Origin: Pelagibius sp028280305
GTDB lineage: Bacteria; Pseudomonadota; Alphaproteobacteria; Kiloniellales; Kiloniellaceae
Assembly: GCF_965233615.1 (NCBI RefSeq)
Contig: NZ_OZ247495.1
DNA: 64,000 bases
Reading direction: 5' to 3' (one strand)
The notes under the pieces are model-generated. The model was not told where the DNA came from. It made no database searches and worked only from the letters and a program-made list of their open reading frames with translations. Numbering within the stretch: position 1 is the stretch's first letter; every line of letters starts with the position of its first letter. Below are positions 17,871-26,539 of the stretch, piece after piece. The translations under genes and the position numbers were made by a program.

Positions 17871-18964
17871 CAGGATTCTCCCTCGCGCACGACTTTGTCG
17901 GCCACCTGGACGGCAATATGACCGCTGCGGCGCCCCATGCGTCCCTTGAACATCGAAACGTCACCGCAACGCAGCTCCACCTTGGAGTTCGGGTTGCAGT
18001 TCAATTCCAGTTTGCTGCCCTCGACCCATTCGAGGATTTCACCCAGCGGCATTTCCACCTGATCGAGCACCGCATCGATGCTGACATCGGTCTGCCAGAG
18101 CTCAGCCGTAAGATGCCCTTCCCAGATCGAATCGCGGCCGAACTTCTCACCCATGAACATCTGCAGCAGCAGCTCACGAACCGGCTCCAGCGTGGCATAG
18201 GGGATGAGCAGTTCGATCAGGCCGCCGCGGTCTTCCATGTCGACCCGCAGGGTCACCACGATCACCGCGTTGGCCGGTCGCGCGATGGTGGCAAAGCGCG
18301 GATTGGTCTCCAGCCGGTCGAAACGGAAGGTCACCGGTGACAATGGGTCGAAAGCCGCCGAAAGATCGGCCAGCACAACGTGGACCATACGCTCGACCAG
18401 ATTACGCTCGATGGTCGTATAGGGCCGCCCCTCGATCCGCATGGCCGCGGTGCCGCGGCGTCCGCCGAGCAACACGTCGACGATGGAATAGATCAGCGCG
18501 CTGTCGACGGTCATCAGGCCGTAGTTGTCCCACTCCTCGGCCTTGAAAACGGAGAGCATCGCCGGCAGCGGAATGGAGTTCATGTGATCGCCGAAACGCG
18601 CCGAGGTGATGTTGTCCAGGCTGACTTCGACGTTGTCCGACGTGAAATTCCGCAGGGAAGTGGACATCATCCGGACAAGCCGGTCGAAGACGACCTCCAG
18701 CATCGGCAGGCGTTCGTACGAGACCAGAGCCGAATTGAGGATCGCCTGGATACCCGACTCGTCGCCCTCGTCGTCGCCGCCGCCGGCAACGCCGAGAAGG
18801 CTGTCGATCTCGTTCTGATCGAGGACCCGCGCCGAGCCGCCGCCGGTCGGCGCCGCGGCTGCGCCGCCGCCATCACCGTCGGCGTCGCCGTCGCTTTCGC
18901 CGTCGGCGCCGTCTTCATCGGCCATGGCCTCCCACTCGGCCATCATCGCTTCGTCGTCGGCCAT
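17870..18964 (-). CDS. fliM: Flagellar motor switch protein FliM
   Basis: C-ring switch protein that binds CheY-P. The 364-residue protein has the N-terminal CheY-binding motif LDQNEIDSLLG at about 48-58, a middle CheC-like domain, and a C-terminal SpoA domain (EMPLGEILEWVEGSKLEL...VSMFKGRMGRRSGHIAVQV). Ahead of the motif is an unusual ~45-residue tract rich in Asp, Glu, Gly and Ala. The ATG at 18964 is preferred over the preceding TTG. It is second in the fliL operon. Confidence 0.96.
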   Translation of the reverse strand: MADDEAMMAEWEAMADEDGADGESDGDADGDGGGAAAAPTGGGSARVLDQNEIDSLLGVAGGGDDEGDESGIQAILNSALVSYERLPMLEVVFDRLVRMMSTSLRNFTSDNVEVSLDNITSARFGDHMNSIPLPAMLSVFKAEEWDNYGLMTVDSALIYSIVDVLLGGRRGTAAMRIEGRPYTTIERNLVERMVHVVLADLSAAFDPLSPVTFRFDRLETNPRFATIARPANAVIVVTLRVDMEDRGGLIELLIPYATLEPVRELLLQMFMGEKFGRDSIWEGHLTAELWQTDVSIDAVLDQVEMPLGEILEWVEGSKLELNCNPNSKVELRCGDVSMFKGRMGRRSGHIAVQVADKVVREGES

Positions 18965-19018
18965 CAACTCAGAAATCCTTGCTTTTCGCTAACAGCATCG
19001 GCGTGATCGATCCGGCAG

Positions 19019-19534
19019 TTACTGAACCAGCATCTCTTTGAAGAGCACGTCGCGCACCTCAATGGGCTGGGCGGCCGTGTTTACCCGGATCAGCAGTTCC
19101 TCGCGCAACCGCTGCAAACCGGCCGAACCTCTCAGGTCTTCGATCCTCAGTTCGCGGAGATAAACCTGAAAGTTGTCGACCACCCGGGGCAGCAGCGTGG
19201 CCAGCTCCGCACGGTCCTCCTCGCGCGCCAGCTCCAGGCTGATGGAGATCTTCAGGTAGGTGTTTTTGCGCCCACTGGAGTTCAGGTTGACCAGCATTTC
19301 CGGCAGGTCATAGAACACGGCCTTACTGGCGACAGGCGCAACCTCCTCCTCGACCACCGGTTCGGATTTGCCAAGCAGCGGGTCCAGCAGTCCCGCTATG
19401 AAGGCACCGGCGAGCCCGCCGACCAACAACAGGATCGGCAGAATGATGAAGAGAACCAGCTTCTTGCCATTCATCCCGGCTTTCGGGGTGGCTTCGATCT
19501 CGACATCGTCTGAAGCTACAGCCTGATCGGCCAT
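19019..19534 (-). CDS. fliL: Flagellar basal body-associated protein FliL
   Basis: Single-pass stator-associated protein. From the ATG at 19534 it has 171 residues: a short cytoplasmic start, a membrane helix at about 26-47 (LVLFIILPILLLVGGLAGAFIAGLL) and a periplasmic FliL domain (VFYDLPEMLVNLNSSGRKNTYLKISISLEL, ending RDVLFKEMLVQ). It heads fliL-fliM-DUF6468-motE-like. A CtrA-like box lies about 60 bases upstream. Confidence 0.95.
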   Translation of the reverse strand: MADQAVASDDVEIEATPKAGMNGKKLVLFIILPILLLVGGLAGAFIAGLLDPLLGKSEPVVEEEVAPVASKAVFYDLPEMLVNLNSSGRKNTYLKISISLELAREEDRAELATLLPRVVDNFQVYLRELRIEDLRGSAGLQRLREELLIRVNTAAQPIEVRDVLFKEMLVQ

Positions 19535-19593
19535 CTCGGTCAACCTATTCAGTTATTTTGAGTTTTCGACTGCCAAGAGCCTACGGATGGTTG

Positions 19594-19609
19594 GTTAAGA
19601 CTTGGTTGA
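19594..19609 (-). promoter_or_regulatory. Candidate CtrA box for the fliL operon
   Basis: On the minus strand TCAA-N7-TTAAC, one mismatch from consensus, about 60 bases before fliL. A CGGCAA palindrome is 30 bases further upstream, giving both a CtrA-like and a FlbD-like site between fliL and the divergent flgF. Confidence 0.55.
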
Positions 19610-19640
19610 AAGATACCGATTCCGGCGGCTTTCCCGGTTT

Positions 19641-19655
19641 CGGCAAGTTCTGCCG
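19641..19655. promoter_or_regulatory. Candidate FlbD (ftr-like) palindrome between fliL and flgF
   Basis: CGGCAA-GTT-CTGCCG, one mismatch between arms. It lies about 90 bases upstream of the flgF sigma-54 promoter, a normal enhancer distance, and upstream of the fliL CtrA-like box on the other side. Confidence 0.5.
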
Positions 19656-19741
19656 GGCAAGCTCTTCCCGATGACGGATTAGAACGGCGCCCGCGTCCAG
19701 AGAGAAAGGCTTAAAGCATTGAAAAATATAAATTCTCTGGC

Positions 19742-19757
19742 TGGCACGGTGCTTGCT
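19742..19757 (+). promoter_or_regulatory. Sigma-54 promoter of flgF operon
   Basis: TGGCACG-GTGC-TTGCT is a full match to the sigma-54 consensus (GG at -24, GC at -12). The flgF ATG is about 73 bases downstream. The flgF-flgG-flgA-flgH genes follow without another obvious promoter. Confidence 0.88.
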
Positions 19758-19829
19758 TCTATCGCTGGGCCGGGCAAGTAGCCCGTCCACTGCCCAATTG
19801 AAACAGCCCAACGAGTGTCAGGTAAGCAA

Positions 19830-20558
19830 ATGGAGAATGCCAGCTACATCGCGCTATCGCGCCAAATGGCCCTAAGGCGGGAGATGGATGTGATCGCCAA
19901 CAACATGGCGAACCTCAATACCACCGCCTACAAGGGCGAAAGCATGCTCTTCGTCGAGTATCTGGAGACCACCGAGACCGGCGAAAAGATGAGCTTCGTG
20001 CAGGACATCTCGCTGGTCCGGAATCTGACCGCGGGAAACCTGAACAGCACCGAGAACCCCCTCGACACGGCGATTTCCGGTGACGGTTACTACGAGATCG
20101 AAACGCCCGTGGGCCCGCGCTACACGCGCAACGGGTCGTTCCACCTGAACGGGGCCGGCGAGCTGATCACGGCCAACGGCGACAAAGTGCTTGGTGAAGG
20201 CGGTAACCCCATCGCCCTGCCGCCCAACTCGTCCGACGTGACCATCACGCGCGACGGCTCGGTTTCGACCGACCAGGGACCGGCGGGAAAGATCCGCATG
20301 GTGCGCTTTGAGAACGAGCAGGCGCTGATCAAGATGCCCGGCGGCCTCTACGACGCCGACGGACAAGAGGCATTGCCGGCCGAAGGGTCCGAACTCATGC
20401 AGGGCATGGTCGAGAACTCCAACGTCTCCGGCATCATCGAGATGACCAAGATGATCAGCACGGTGCGCAGCTACAGCTCGACCGGCCGCATGGTCAACGA
20501 GGAACACGAACGCCAACGCCGCGCCATCCAGGCGCTTGGCAGCCCGGCCAAGGGCTAA
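19830..20558 (+). CDS. flgF: Flagellar proximal rod protein FlgF
   Basis: Rod protein of the FlgE/F/G family. The ATG at 19830 gives 242 residues beginning MENASYIALSRQM, the usual FlgF start; a GTG at 19815 is in frame but has a poorer context. The N-terminal signature is IANNMANLNTTAYKGE and the C-terminal helix is MTKMISTVRSYSSTGRMV. First gene of the sigma-54-driven operon. Confidence 0.96.
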   Translation: MENASYIALSRQMALRREMDVIANNMANLNTTAYKGESMLFVEYLETTETGEKMSFVQDISLVRNLTAGNLNSTENPLDTAISGDGYYEIETPVGPRYTRNGSFHLNGAGELITANGDKVLGEGGNPIALPPNSSDVTITRDGSVSTDQGPAGKIRMVRFENEQALIKMPGGLYDADGQEALPAEGSELMQGMVENSNVSGIIEMTKMISTVRSYSSTGRMVNEEHERQRRAIQALGSPAKG

Positions 20559-20590
20559 GCCCCGGCCACGGCATAAGCGAGGACAAGATC

Positions 20591-21376
20591 ATGAGATCAT
20601 TGAACATTGGCGCGACCGGCATGCTGGCCCAGCAGCTGAATGTCGAGGTTATCTCGAACAACATCGCCAACATGAACACCACGGGCTACAAACGCCAGCG
20701 AGCGGAATTCCAGGACCTTCTGTATCAGAACGTCCGCCGCGTCGGCTCAGCCTCTTCCGACGCCGGCACGATTGTTCCGACGGGTATTCAACTTGGTCTG
20801 GGCGTCAAGTCCGCGGCGGTATACCGCCTCTCCGGCCAAGGCAATATTCTGCAAACCGAGAATCCGCTGGACCTGGCAATCAACGGCCGCGGTCTCCTGA
20901 TGGTCGAACTGCCGAGCGGCGAGACCGCCTACACCCGGGCCGGATCTCTGCAACTGAGCCCGGATGGCGACATCGTCACCGCGGACGGCTACGTGGTGCA
21001 GCCGGGCATCACCGTACCGGCCGATGCCCAGGCCATCACCATCAACGAAAGCGGCGAGGTTTTCGCCGACATTGACGGCCAGGTCGCCCCACAGCTCGTG
21101 GGCCAGTTGGAATTGGCGAACTTCGCCAATGAGGCCGGCCTCGATGCCATCGGGAACAACCTGCTGCTGGAAACCAACGCCTCCGGTGCGGCCAGTGTTG
21201 CCACGCCCGGTTCCGCCGGCTTCGGCACCATGATCCAGGGCGCCCTCGAAACTTCGAACGTCAACACGGTTTCCGAGATCACCAACCTGATCACCGCACA
21301 GCGCGCCTACGAGATGAACTCGAAGGTCATCGAGTCTTCTGACGAGATGATGCGCAGCGTATCGCAGCTTCGCTAA
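20591..21376 (+). CDS. flgG: Flagellar distal rod protein FlgG
   Basis: Distal rod protein of normal length (261 residues). It has the N-terminal motif ISNNIANMNTTGYKRQRAEFQDLLYQ and the C-terminal helix SEITNLITAQRAYEMNSKVIESSDEMM, both diagnostic of FlgG. It lies 32 bases after flgF and 14 bases before flgA. Confidence 0.97.
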   Translation: MRSLNIGATGMLAQQLNVEVISNNIANMNTTGYKRQRAEFQDLLYQNVRRVGSASSDAGTIVPTGIQLGLGVKSAAVYRLSGQGNILQTENPLDLAINGRGLLMVELPSGETAYTRAGSLQLSPDGDIVTADGYVVQPGITVPADAQAITINESGEVFADIDGQVAPQLVGQLELANFANEAGLDAIGNNLLLETNASGAASVATPGSAGFGTMIQGALETSNVNTVSEITNLITAQRAYEMNSKVIESSDEMMRSVSQLR

Positions 21377-21390
21377 GGATCGAGGACGTA

Positions 21391-22383
21391 ATGCATAAGC
21401 TTCTTTCTGCAGCACTCTGCACCCTGCTTTTGATGACGGCGCCGGCAAGCGGCGGCGTCACCGGGGGCATCGACGGCGAAGACATGGTGAAAAGCCTGAT
21501 CACCCTGAAGAGCAACGCCGTCATCGACGATCGCATCGTTCGGCTCGGTGACCTCTTCGATGGAATCGCGGAACCGACACTTTCCGACACGCCCATCGCC
21601 CAGGCCCCGCGCCTTGGCGACACGGTCGACATCGGCGCCCGCTGGCTCTATGCCGTGGCCAGAGCACATGGCATCGATTGGCAACCGCGCTCTCGCTATG
21701 ACCGGATTTCCGTGCGCCGGGCAAGCAGCAAGATCAGAACCGAAGAAATCGAGTCCGCTCTGCGGCTGGCGCTGAGCGACCGCGGCCTGGATGGAGAGAT
21801 GCAACTGGCGCTCGACAATCCGGGAATCGAGTTGCAGGTGCCGTCGTCCAGCGAGTCGAGTGTGGCTGTTACCGGCCTCACCCTCGATGACAGCAGCGGG
21901 CGCTTCGTTGCCCATGTAACCGCGCCCGCACAGGGTGAGCCGCTGGCACGCGTTTCGGTAACCGGCCGGGCGCTGCGGTTGATTGAGGTACCGGTGCTGA
22001 GCCGCAACCTGCGGCCCGGCGATGTGATCCGCTCCAGCGACATCGAGTGGATCAGCATGCCCGCCAACCGCATGACCCGTGGAACGGTCAGCGACCAGCA
22101 GACCTTGGTCGGCATGAGCCCGCGGCGGCCGATCCGCTCCCAGGAGGTAATCCGCACCTCCGACCTGGAAACCCCGGTGGTCGTCGCCAAGAACAGCCTG
22201 GTGACCATCCGTCTGCAGACTCAGCGCATGGAGCTGTCGGTCCGGGGCCGGGCCTTGGAGGATGGGGCCCAGGGAGACGTGGTCCGGGTCATGAATACCA
22301 AGTCGAACAGCGTCGTGAACGCAGTGGTCATTGACGCCGGCAACGTGGTGGTGACCCCGCTCACCGCCGCCGGCGCCAGCTAA
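21391..22383 (+). CDS. flgA: Flagellar P-ring assembly chaperone FlgA
   Basis: Periplasmic chaperone for P-ring (FlgI) assembly. The 330-residue protein has a signal peptide at about 1-22 and a C-terminal SAF domain (VPVLSRNLRPGDVIRSSDIEW... then GRALEDGAQGDVVRVMNTKSNSVVNAVVID). It is longer than enteric FlgA because of an extended N-terminal region. Its substrate gene flgI is in the next divergent unit. Confidence 0.94.
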   Translation: MHKLLSAALCTLLLMTAPASGGVTGGIDGEDMVKSLITLKSNAVIDDRIVRLGDLFDGIAEPTLSDTPIAQAPRLGDTVDIGARWLYAVARAHGIDWQPRSRYDRISVRRASSKIRTEEIESALRLALSDRGLDGEMQLALDNPGIELQVPSSSESSVAVTGLTLDDSSGRFVAHVTAPAQGEPLARVSVTGRALRLIEVPVLSRNLRPGDVIRSSDIEWISMPANRMTRGTVSDQQTLVGMSPRRPIRSQEVIRTSDLETPVVVAKNSLVTIRLQTQRMELSVRGRALEDGAQGDVVRVMNTKSNSVVNAVVIDAGNVVVTPLTAAGAS

Positions 22384-22397
22384 GGGGACTGAAGACA

Positions 22398-23180
22398 ATG
22401 ACATCCATGGCAAGAACCCAGCATAGGCCGTTCCTGGCTCTGTTTCAGCGCGGCCTCGTCATCGCCGTTCTCGGCCTGTCGCTCAGCGCCTGCAATATGC
22501 TGACCCGGTTGTCCGAAGTTGGTGAGGCCCCCAAGCTCTCCAACATCGAAAGCCCCGCCCCGCTGGTCGGCGAGCAGGCCGCATCTCTGCCGATGCCGGC
22601 GCCGGTCGAGATCGAACGCCATCCGAATTCGCTCTGGCGTCCGGGATCACGAGCCTTCTTAAAGGACCAGCGTGCCAGCGACGTCGGCGATATCCTGACC
22701 GTGATCATTGAGATCCAGGACAACGCGGCCATCAACAACACGACGACACGCACCCGGACCAATGCCGAGGACGCCTCCGCCAGCGCCTTCCTGGGCTACG
22801 AGGCCAGTCTTGCCGAGCTGCTGCCGGAAGCCATCGATCCCACCGACCTTGTCGATCTCGACAGCACCTCGACCTCGGAAGGCAGCGGCGGGGTCAATCG
22901 CAACGAATCCATCAACCTGCGCGTCGCGGCCCTCGTTACCCAGGTCCTGCCCAACGGCAATCTGATCCTCGCCGGCCGGCAGGAAGTGCGGGTGAACTAT
23001 GAAAAGCGCGAGCTGCAGGTGGCCGGGATCATCCGTCCGGAGGACATCACCTCGCAGAACACCATCGGCTACGACCAGATCGCCGAGGCCCGCATCGCCT
23101 ATGGCGGCCGTGGTCAGATCTCCGACGTCCAGCAGCCGCGTTACGGTCAGCAGGTCTTCGATATCATCTGGCCGTTCTGA
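22398..23180 (+). CDS. flgH: Flagellar L-ring lipoprotein FlgH
   Basis: Outer-membrane L-ring subunit. The 260-residue protein has a lipoprotein signal with lipobox LSAC and modified Cys32. Family signatures include SLWRPGSRAFLKDQRASDVGDILTV, LRVAALVTQVLPNGNLILAGRQEVRVN and the end QQPRYGQQVFDIIWPF. Last gene of the flgF operon, followed by a strong terminator. Confidence 0.96.
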   Translation: MTSMARTQHRPFLALFQRGLVIAVLGLSLSACNMLTRLSEVGEAPKLSNIESPAPLVGEQAASLPMPAPVEIERHPNSLWRPGSRAFLKDQRASDVGDILTVIIEIQDNAAINNTTTRTRTNAEDASASAFLGYEASLAELLPEAIDPTDLVDLDSTSTSEGSGGVNRNESINLRVAALVTQVLPNGNLILAGRQEVRVNYEKRELQVAGIIRPEDITSQNTIGYDQIAEARIAYGGRGQISDVQQPRYGQQVFDIIWPF

Positions 23181-23206
23181 TGAGCTTCTCCCCGCGCGGG
23201 AATCAC

Positions 23207-23240
23207 AAAGGGCCGCGTCACCGACGCGGCCCTTTGCTTT
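23207..23240 (+). terminator. Intrinsic terminator after flgH
   Basis: A 13-bp perfect stem (AAAGGGCCGCGTC / GACGCGGCCCTTT) with a 3-base loop is followed by TGCTTTT. It closes the flgF operon and, facing dksA, may act in both directions. Confidence 0.9.
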
Positions 23241-23274
23241 TCAGTCGCGTGCTGCCAGTGGCAGCAAAAAAAAC

Positions 23275-23691
23275 CTAGTCGTCGCGGTGGGTGCGCTCCA
23301 TGCGCTCGTGACGCTCCTGCGATTCGATGGAAAGCGTGGCGATGGGCCTTGCTTCCAGGCGGCGCAGGGAAATCGGCTCGCCGGTTTCCTCGCAATATCC
23401 GTAGGAGTCTTCCTCGATCCGCCGCAGCGCGGCATCGATCTTGGAGATCAGCTTGCGCTCGCGATCACGGGTCCGCAGTTCCAAGGAACGGTCGGTTTCC
23501 AGCGAAGCACGGTCGGCGATGTCGGGTTCATGCAGTGATACCTCCTGCAGGTGCTGCAGCGTCTCACCCGATTCGCGTTGCAACTCGTCCTTCCACTGCA
23601 GAAGTTTCTGACGAAAATACTCACGCATCTTTGGGTTCATGAAGACCTCGCCCTCTTTCGGGCGATAATTCTTCGGTAGCTTTACAGTCAT
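23275..23691 (-). CDS. dksA: DksA-family transcription factor
   Basis: RNA polymerase secondary-channel protein of the DksA/TraR family, which modulates transcription with ppGpp. The ATG at 23691 gives 138 residues with the usual start MTVKLPKNYRPKEGEVFMNPK. The coiled-coil tip motif DIADRA (57-62) keeps the DxxDxA pattern. Only one cysteine (Cys100) remains in the C-terminal finger, where E. coli DksA has four, so zinc binding is unlikely. It sits between flgH and fliX, unlinked in direction to flgF. Confidence 0.92.
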   Translation of the reverse strand: MTVKLPKNYRPKEGEVFMNPKMREYFRQKLLQWKDELQRESGETLQHLQEVSLHEPDIADRASLETDRSLELRTRDRERKLISKIDAALRRIEEDSYGYCEETGEPISLRRLEARPIATLSIESQERHERMERTHRDD

Positions 23692-23842
23692 TCCCGGTCC
23701 CGTAAATGAGTACCAAAACGCGCCGGGAGTATATGGATTTTGCCTTGCCCGGCAAGCCTCTGAAGTCATCAAATCTTCTTGCGTCGCCGCCCTTTGGGGT
23801 CAAAGCCCGCGGGAAAGCTCGGCTTGCGGGTCCCGACGCCGC

Positions 23843-24256
23843 TCAGCGGCCTCTCTTCGCCAGCTCGACGGCTGCCCGTATCTCTATTTCATTAATGATT
23901 TCAGATAGTTTAGGATCATCAATCGATTCGTCGCGCTGCCTGAGCAAGTCACCGAGCTGCTCTAGTCGGGCGACTGAGACGTTGCCAAAAACAATCGAAA
24001 GGCGCAGTTCTTCGAGCTTGTCGAGAATGTCTTCCGCCCGCTGCCGCCCCTTTGACGGCCGCTCCGTGGCGTCCCCGACCTCCTGTATCGCCAGAAGAGC
24101 GTTGATTGTCTGAGACGGGGCGGCGGCGCCGCTGCCCTGGGCCTGGGGTGTGGATCCCGCCAGGGCTTTGGCAAAGCCGCCATCTCCCGTAGCCGCAGCC
24201 TCGCCGCTGCGCCGTTTGGAGGAGGTACGTGCCCCTGAGAGACGATCGATCTTCAT
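23843..24256 (-). CDS. fliX: Flagellar assembly regulator FliX
   Basis: In Caulobacter FliX couples basal-body assembly to the activity of the sigma-54 activator FlbD. This 137-residue protein starts MKIDRLSGAR, has a low-complexity region to about 55, and a conserved helical C-terminus (INALLAIQEVGDATER... EDILDKLEELRLSIVFGNVSVARLEQL ... IINEIEIRAAVELAKR). A perfect CtrA-type box lies about 50 bases upstream. It is divergent from flgI; flbD is at 55494. Confidence 0.93.
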   Translation of the reverse strand: MKIDRLSGARTSSKRRSGEAAATGDGGFAKALAGSTPQAQGSGAAAPSQTINALLAIQEVGDATERPSKGRQRAEDILDKLEELRLSIVFGNVSVARLEQLGDLLRQRDESIDDPKLSEIINEIEIRAAVELAKRGR

Positions 24257-24304
24257 GATCTGCCCGACATACGATTAGTCCTGGACGGAGACTGCGCTGC
24301 GGCG

Positions 24305-24320
24305 GTTAATATGCAGTTAA
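24305..24320 (-). promoter_or_regulatory. CtrA box upstream of fliX
   Basis: TTAA-N7-TTAAC is a full consensus match. The TTAA arms are palindromic, with GGTTAA and TTAACC at the ends, so it reads on either strand. It lies 49-64 bases upstream of the fliX start, a promoter position. Confidence 0.7.
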
Positions 24321-24456
24321 CCATCTGAAAAACCGGCAGAAATTTCCCACAGGCCAATGGCGGTTTTTGCCTCGCCGGCATCGGCCGGCAACGGCGAGAA
24401 ATCGGAGAAACGGCAGAAAACAGGGATTTTCCGCAGCTTGTTGCGCCGGCCCGACT

Positions 24457-24472
24457 TGGCACGCCTTTCGCA
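24457..24472 (+). promoter_or_regulatory. Sigma-54 promoter of flgI operon
   Basis: TGGCACG-CCTT-TCGCA, with GG and GC at the correct 24/12 spacing and one deviation in the -12 box. The flgI ATG is 42 bases past the -12 element. Imperfect CGGCAG half-sites near 24333 and 24411 could be FlbD sites. Confidence 0.8.
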
Positions 24473-24513
24473 TAAAGAGGGAGCGTAGAGACTCTCTTGG
24501 TTGGAAGACCCTG

Positions 24514-25692
24514 ATGAAATTTGCCTTGCCCATGTCCGAGCCTGTCCAGATCCGGCGGCGCCTCACCAAAGGCAGCCAGCGGCTGATCCAGCTCTTTTGC
24601 GTTGCGGTCTGTCTTTCGCTGGGTATCGGAACGGCCATTGCCCAGACCCAGTCCCGGATCAAGGACGTGGCCGACTTTGAAGGTGTCCGCGACAACCAGT
24701 TGGTCGGTTACGGCCTGGTTGTCGGCCTTAATGGCACCGGCGACGATTTGGGCAGCGCCGTCTTCACCCGGGAGAGCCTGATCGGCATGCTGCAACGCAT
24801 GGGCGTCAATGCCCGTGACGACGACCTCGACACCGATAACGTTGCCGCGGTGATGGTCACCGCCGATCTGCCTCCTTTTGCCCGTCAGGGTACCCGCATC
24901 GATATCCAGGTCTCGGCCATCGGCGATTCCGAAAGCCTGCTGGGCGGCACCCTGCTGGTGACCCCTCTGCTGGCCGCCGACGGAGAGGTTTACGCGGTGG
25001 CCCAGGGCGGTATTGCCGTCGCCGGCTTCAGCGCTGCTGGAAACGGGGAAACGGTTGTTCGCGGCGTCCCCACCGCCGGGCGGATCGCCAACGGCGCCAT
25101 CATCGAGCGTGAGCTGGGTTTCGAGCTGGAGCAGATGCGGTCGATCAAACTGTCGCTGCGCAATCCGGACCTGACCACGGCGCGGCGCATTGCCGACGCC
25201 ATCAACGGGTTTACCGGCGAGACGGCGGCCCGGTCACTGGACCCAGCCACCGTGCGCGTCTCGGTACCGGCAAGATACAACGGCGATACCGTGGCTTTGA
25301 TGACCGACATCGAACAGCTCCGCATTCGCGCCGATCAGCAGGCCCGCGTGGTGATCGACGAAGCCTCGGGCATCATCGTGATGGGCGAGAACGTCCGGAT
25401 TTCCACGGTTGCCATCGCCCAAGGCAACCTGACGATCCGCATTACGGAAACGCCGCAGGTCAGCCAGCCCAACGCCTTTTCCAACACCGGCGACACCGAA
25501 GTCGTCGATCGCACCGACATCCAGATCGATGAGGACGCCGACAACCGCCTGGCCGTGGTGCCCGCCGGGGTCAGCCTGCAGGAACTGGTGAACGGCCTCA
25601 ACGCTCTGGGCATCGGCCCGCGGGACATGATCTCGATCCTCCAGGCGATCAAGGCCGCCGGTGCCCTGCAAGCTGAAATCGAGGTGCTGTAA
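24514..25692 (+). CDS. flgI: Flagellar P-ring protein FlgI
   Basis: Periplasmic P-ring subunit around the rod. The ATG at 24514 (GGAAG site) gives 392 residues with a long signal peptide ending near residue 43 (AVCLSLGIGTAIAQ). Signatures include RIKDVADFEGVRDNQLVGYGLVVGLNGTGD and the C-terminal VSLQELVNGLNALGIGPRDMISILQAIKAAGALQAEIEVL. The frame is open further upstream, but that would run through the sigma-54 promoter. It heads flgI-flgJ-flgN-flgK-flgL. Confidence 0.95.
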   Translation: MKFALPMSEPVQIRRRLTKGSQRLIQLFCVAVCLSLGIGTAIAQTQSRIKDVADFEGVRDNQLVGYGLVVGLNGTGDDLGSAVFTRESLIGMLQRMGVNARDDDLDTDNVAAVMVTADLPPFARQGTRIDIQVSAIGDSESLLGGTLLVTPLLAADGEVYAVAQGGIAVAGFSAAGNGETVVRGVPTAGRIANGAIIERELGFELEQMRSIKLSLRNPDLTTARRIADAINGFTGETAARSLDPATVRVSVPARYNGDTVALMTDIEQLRIRADQQARVVIDEASGIIVMGENVRISTVAIAQGNLTIRITETPQVSQPNAFSNTGDTEVVDRTDIQIDEDADNRLAVVPAGVSLQELVNGLNALGIGPRDMISILQAIKAAGALQAEIEVL

Positions 25693-25694
25693 CC

Positions 25695-26033
25695 ATGATC
25701 GACGCTGCGACCTACGTCCCCTTCACCAACCTGCAGCCGGCCGGCACGCAACGCGCATTGCCGCTTGCCGATAGACGGCAGATGGACGCCGCAGCGGCCG
25801 AACAGGCTGCCAGGAAAACCAGCGAAGACTTCGAGGCCCTGTTCATCGCCGAGATGCTTGGCCCGGTTTTCGAAGGATTGAAGACGGAAGGCATGTTCGG
25901 CGGCGGCTCCGGTGAGGAAATCTACCGTTCACTGATGGTTCAGGAGTACGGAAAAGCCATCGCGCGCGCCGGCGGTGTCGGGATCGCTGAGACGGTTCAA
26001 CGCGAAATTCTGAGAATGCAGGAGATGCAGTGA
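25695..26033 (+). CDS. flgJ: Rod-binding protein FlgJ, N-terminal domain only
   Basis: Rod-cap/rod-binding protein. The 112 residues cover only the rod-binding domain (SEDFEALFIAEMLGPVFEGL...EEIYRSLMVQEYGKAIA); the peptidoglycan-hydrolase domain found in enteric FlgJ is absent, as is common in alphaproteobacteria. It starts 2 bases after flgI and overlaps the next gene (TGATG). Confidence 0.93.
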   Translation: MIDAATYVPFTNLQPAGTQRALPLADRRQMDAAAAEQAARKTSEDFEALFIAEMLGPVFEGLKTEGMFGGGSGEEIYRSLMVQEYGKAIARAGGVGIAETVQREILRMQEMQ

Positions 26034-26494
26034 TGACCGAGCAAACAGTTGATCAGGCCCCGCCGTCGACGGCGGAGTTGCGCCAGATCATTCAACTGGT
26101 TGAGGACCTGACCGCGGTGATGAGCCGCGAGGTCGAACTGCTGCGCGCCATGCGGGTGCGCGACTTCGGCGAGCTTCAGGATCACAAGCTTTCCTTGGTG
26201 CAGAGCTACGAGAAACAGACATCGAGCCTGCGCAGCAACCCGGCTTTCGCCGAACTCATCGACCCCCGCCTGCGCGAGGAACTGACCGACGTTATGGAGC
26301 GCATGCACGAGGTGATGAGCGAAAACGAAATCGCGATCAATGCCGCCCGCAGCGCCAACCAGCGGATCGCCACGGCGATCGTAAATGCTGTTCAGGGTCA
26401 ACAGAGCGAAAACGGTGGCTATTCCAAGAATGGCGGCATCAGCCAGTCGGGCAATCAGCCACCGGTGTCTCTACAGATCGACCAGCAGCTTTAA
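26033..26494 (+). CDS. flgN: FlgN-type chaperone for hook-filament junction proteins
   Basis: A 153-residue helical cytoplasmic protein (LIQLVEDLTAVMSREVELLRAMRVRDFGELQDHKLSLVQSYEK pattern) with a Gly/Asn/Ser-rich tail. The length, helical pattern and place directly before flgK fit FlgN, the export chaperone of FlgK and FlgL. The ATG at 26033 overlaps the flgJ stop. Confidence 0.8.
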   Translation: MTEQTVDQAPPSTAELRQIIQLVEDLTAVMSREVELLRAMRVRDFGELQDHKLSLVQSYEKQTSSLRSNPAFAELIDPRLREELTDVMERMHEVMSENEIAINAARSANQRIATAIVNAVQGQQSENGGYSKNGGISQSGNQPPVSLQIDQQL

Positions 26495-26539
26495 GCCGGC
26501 TGCCAAGCCAGCGCCTTAGACCAAAGCGAGACGTAAGAC

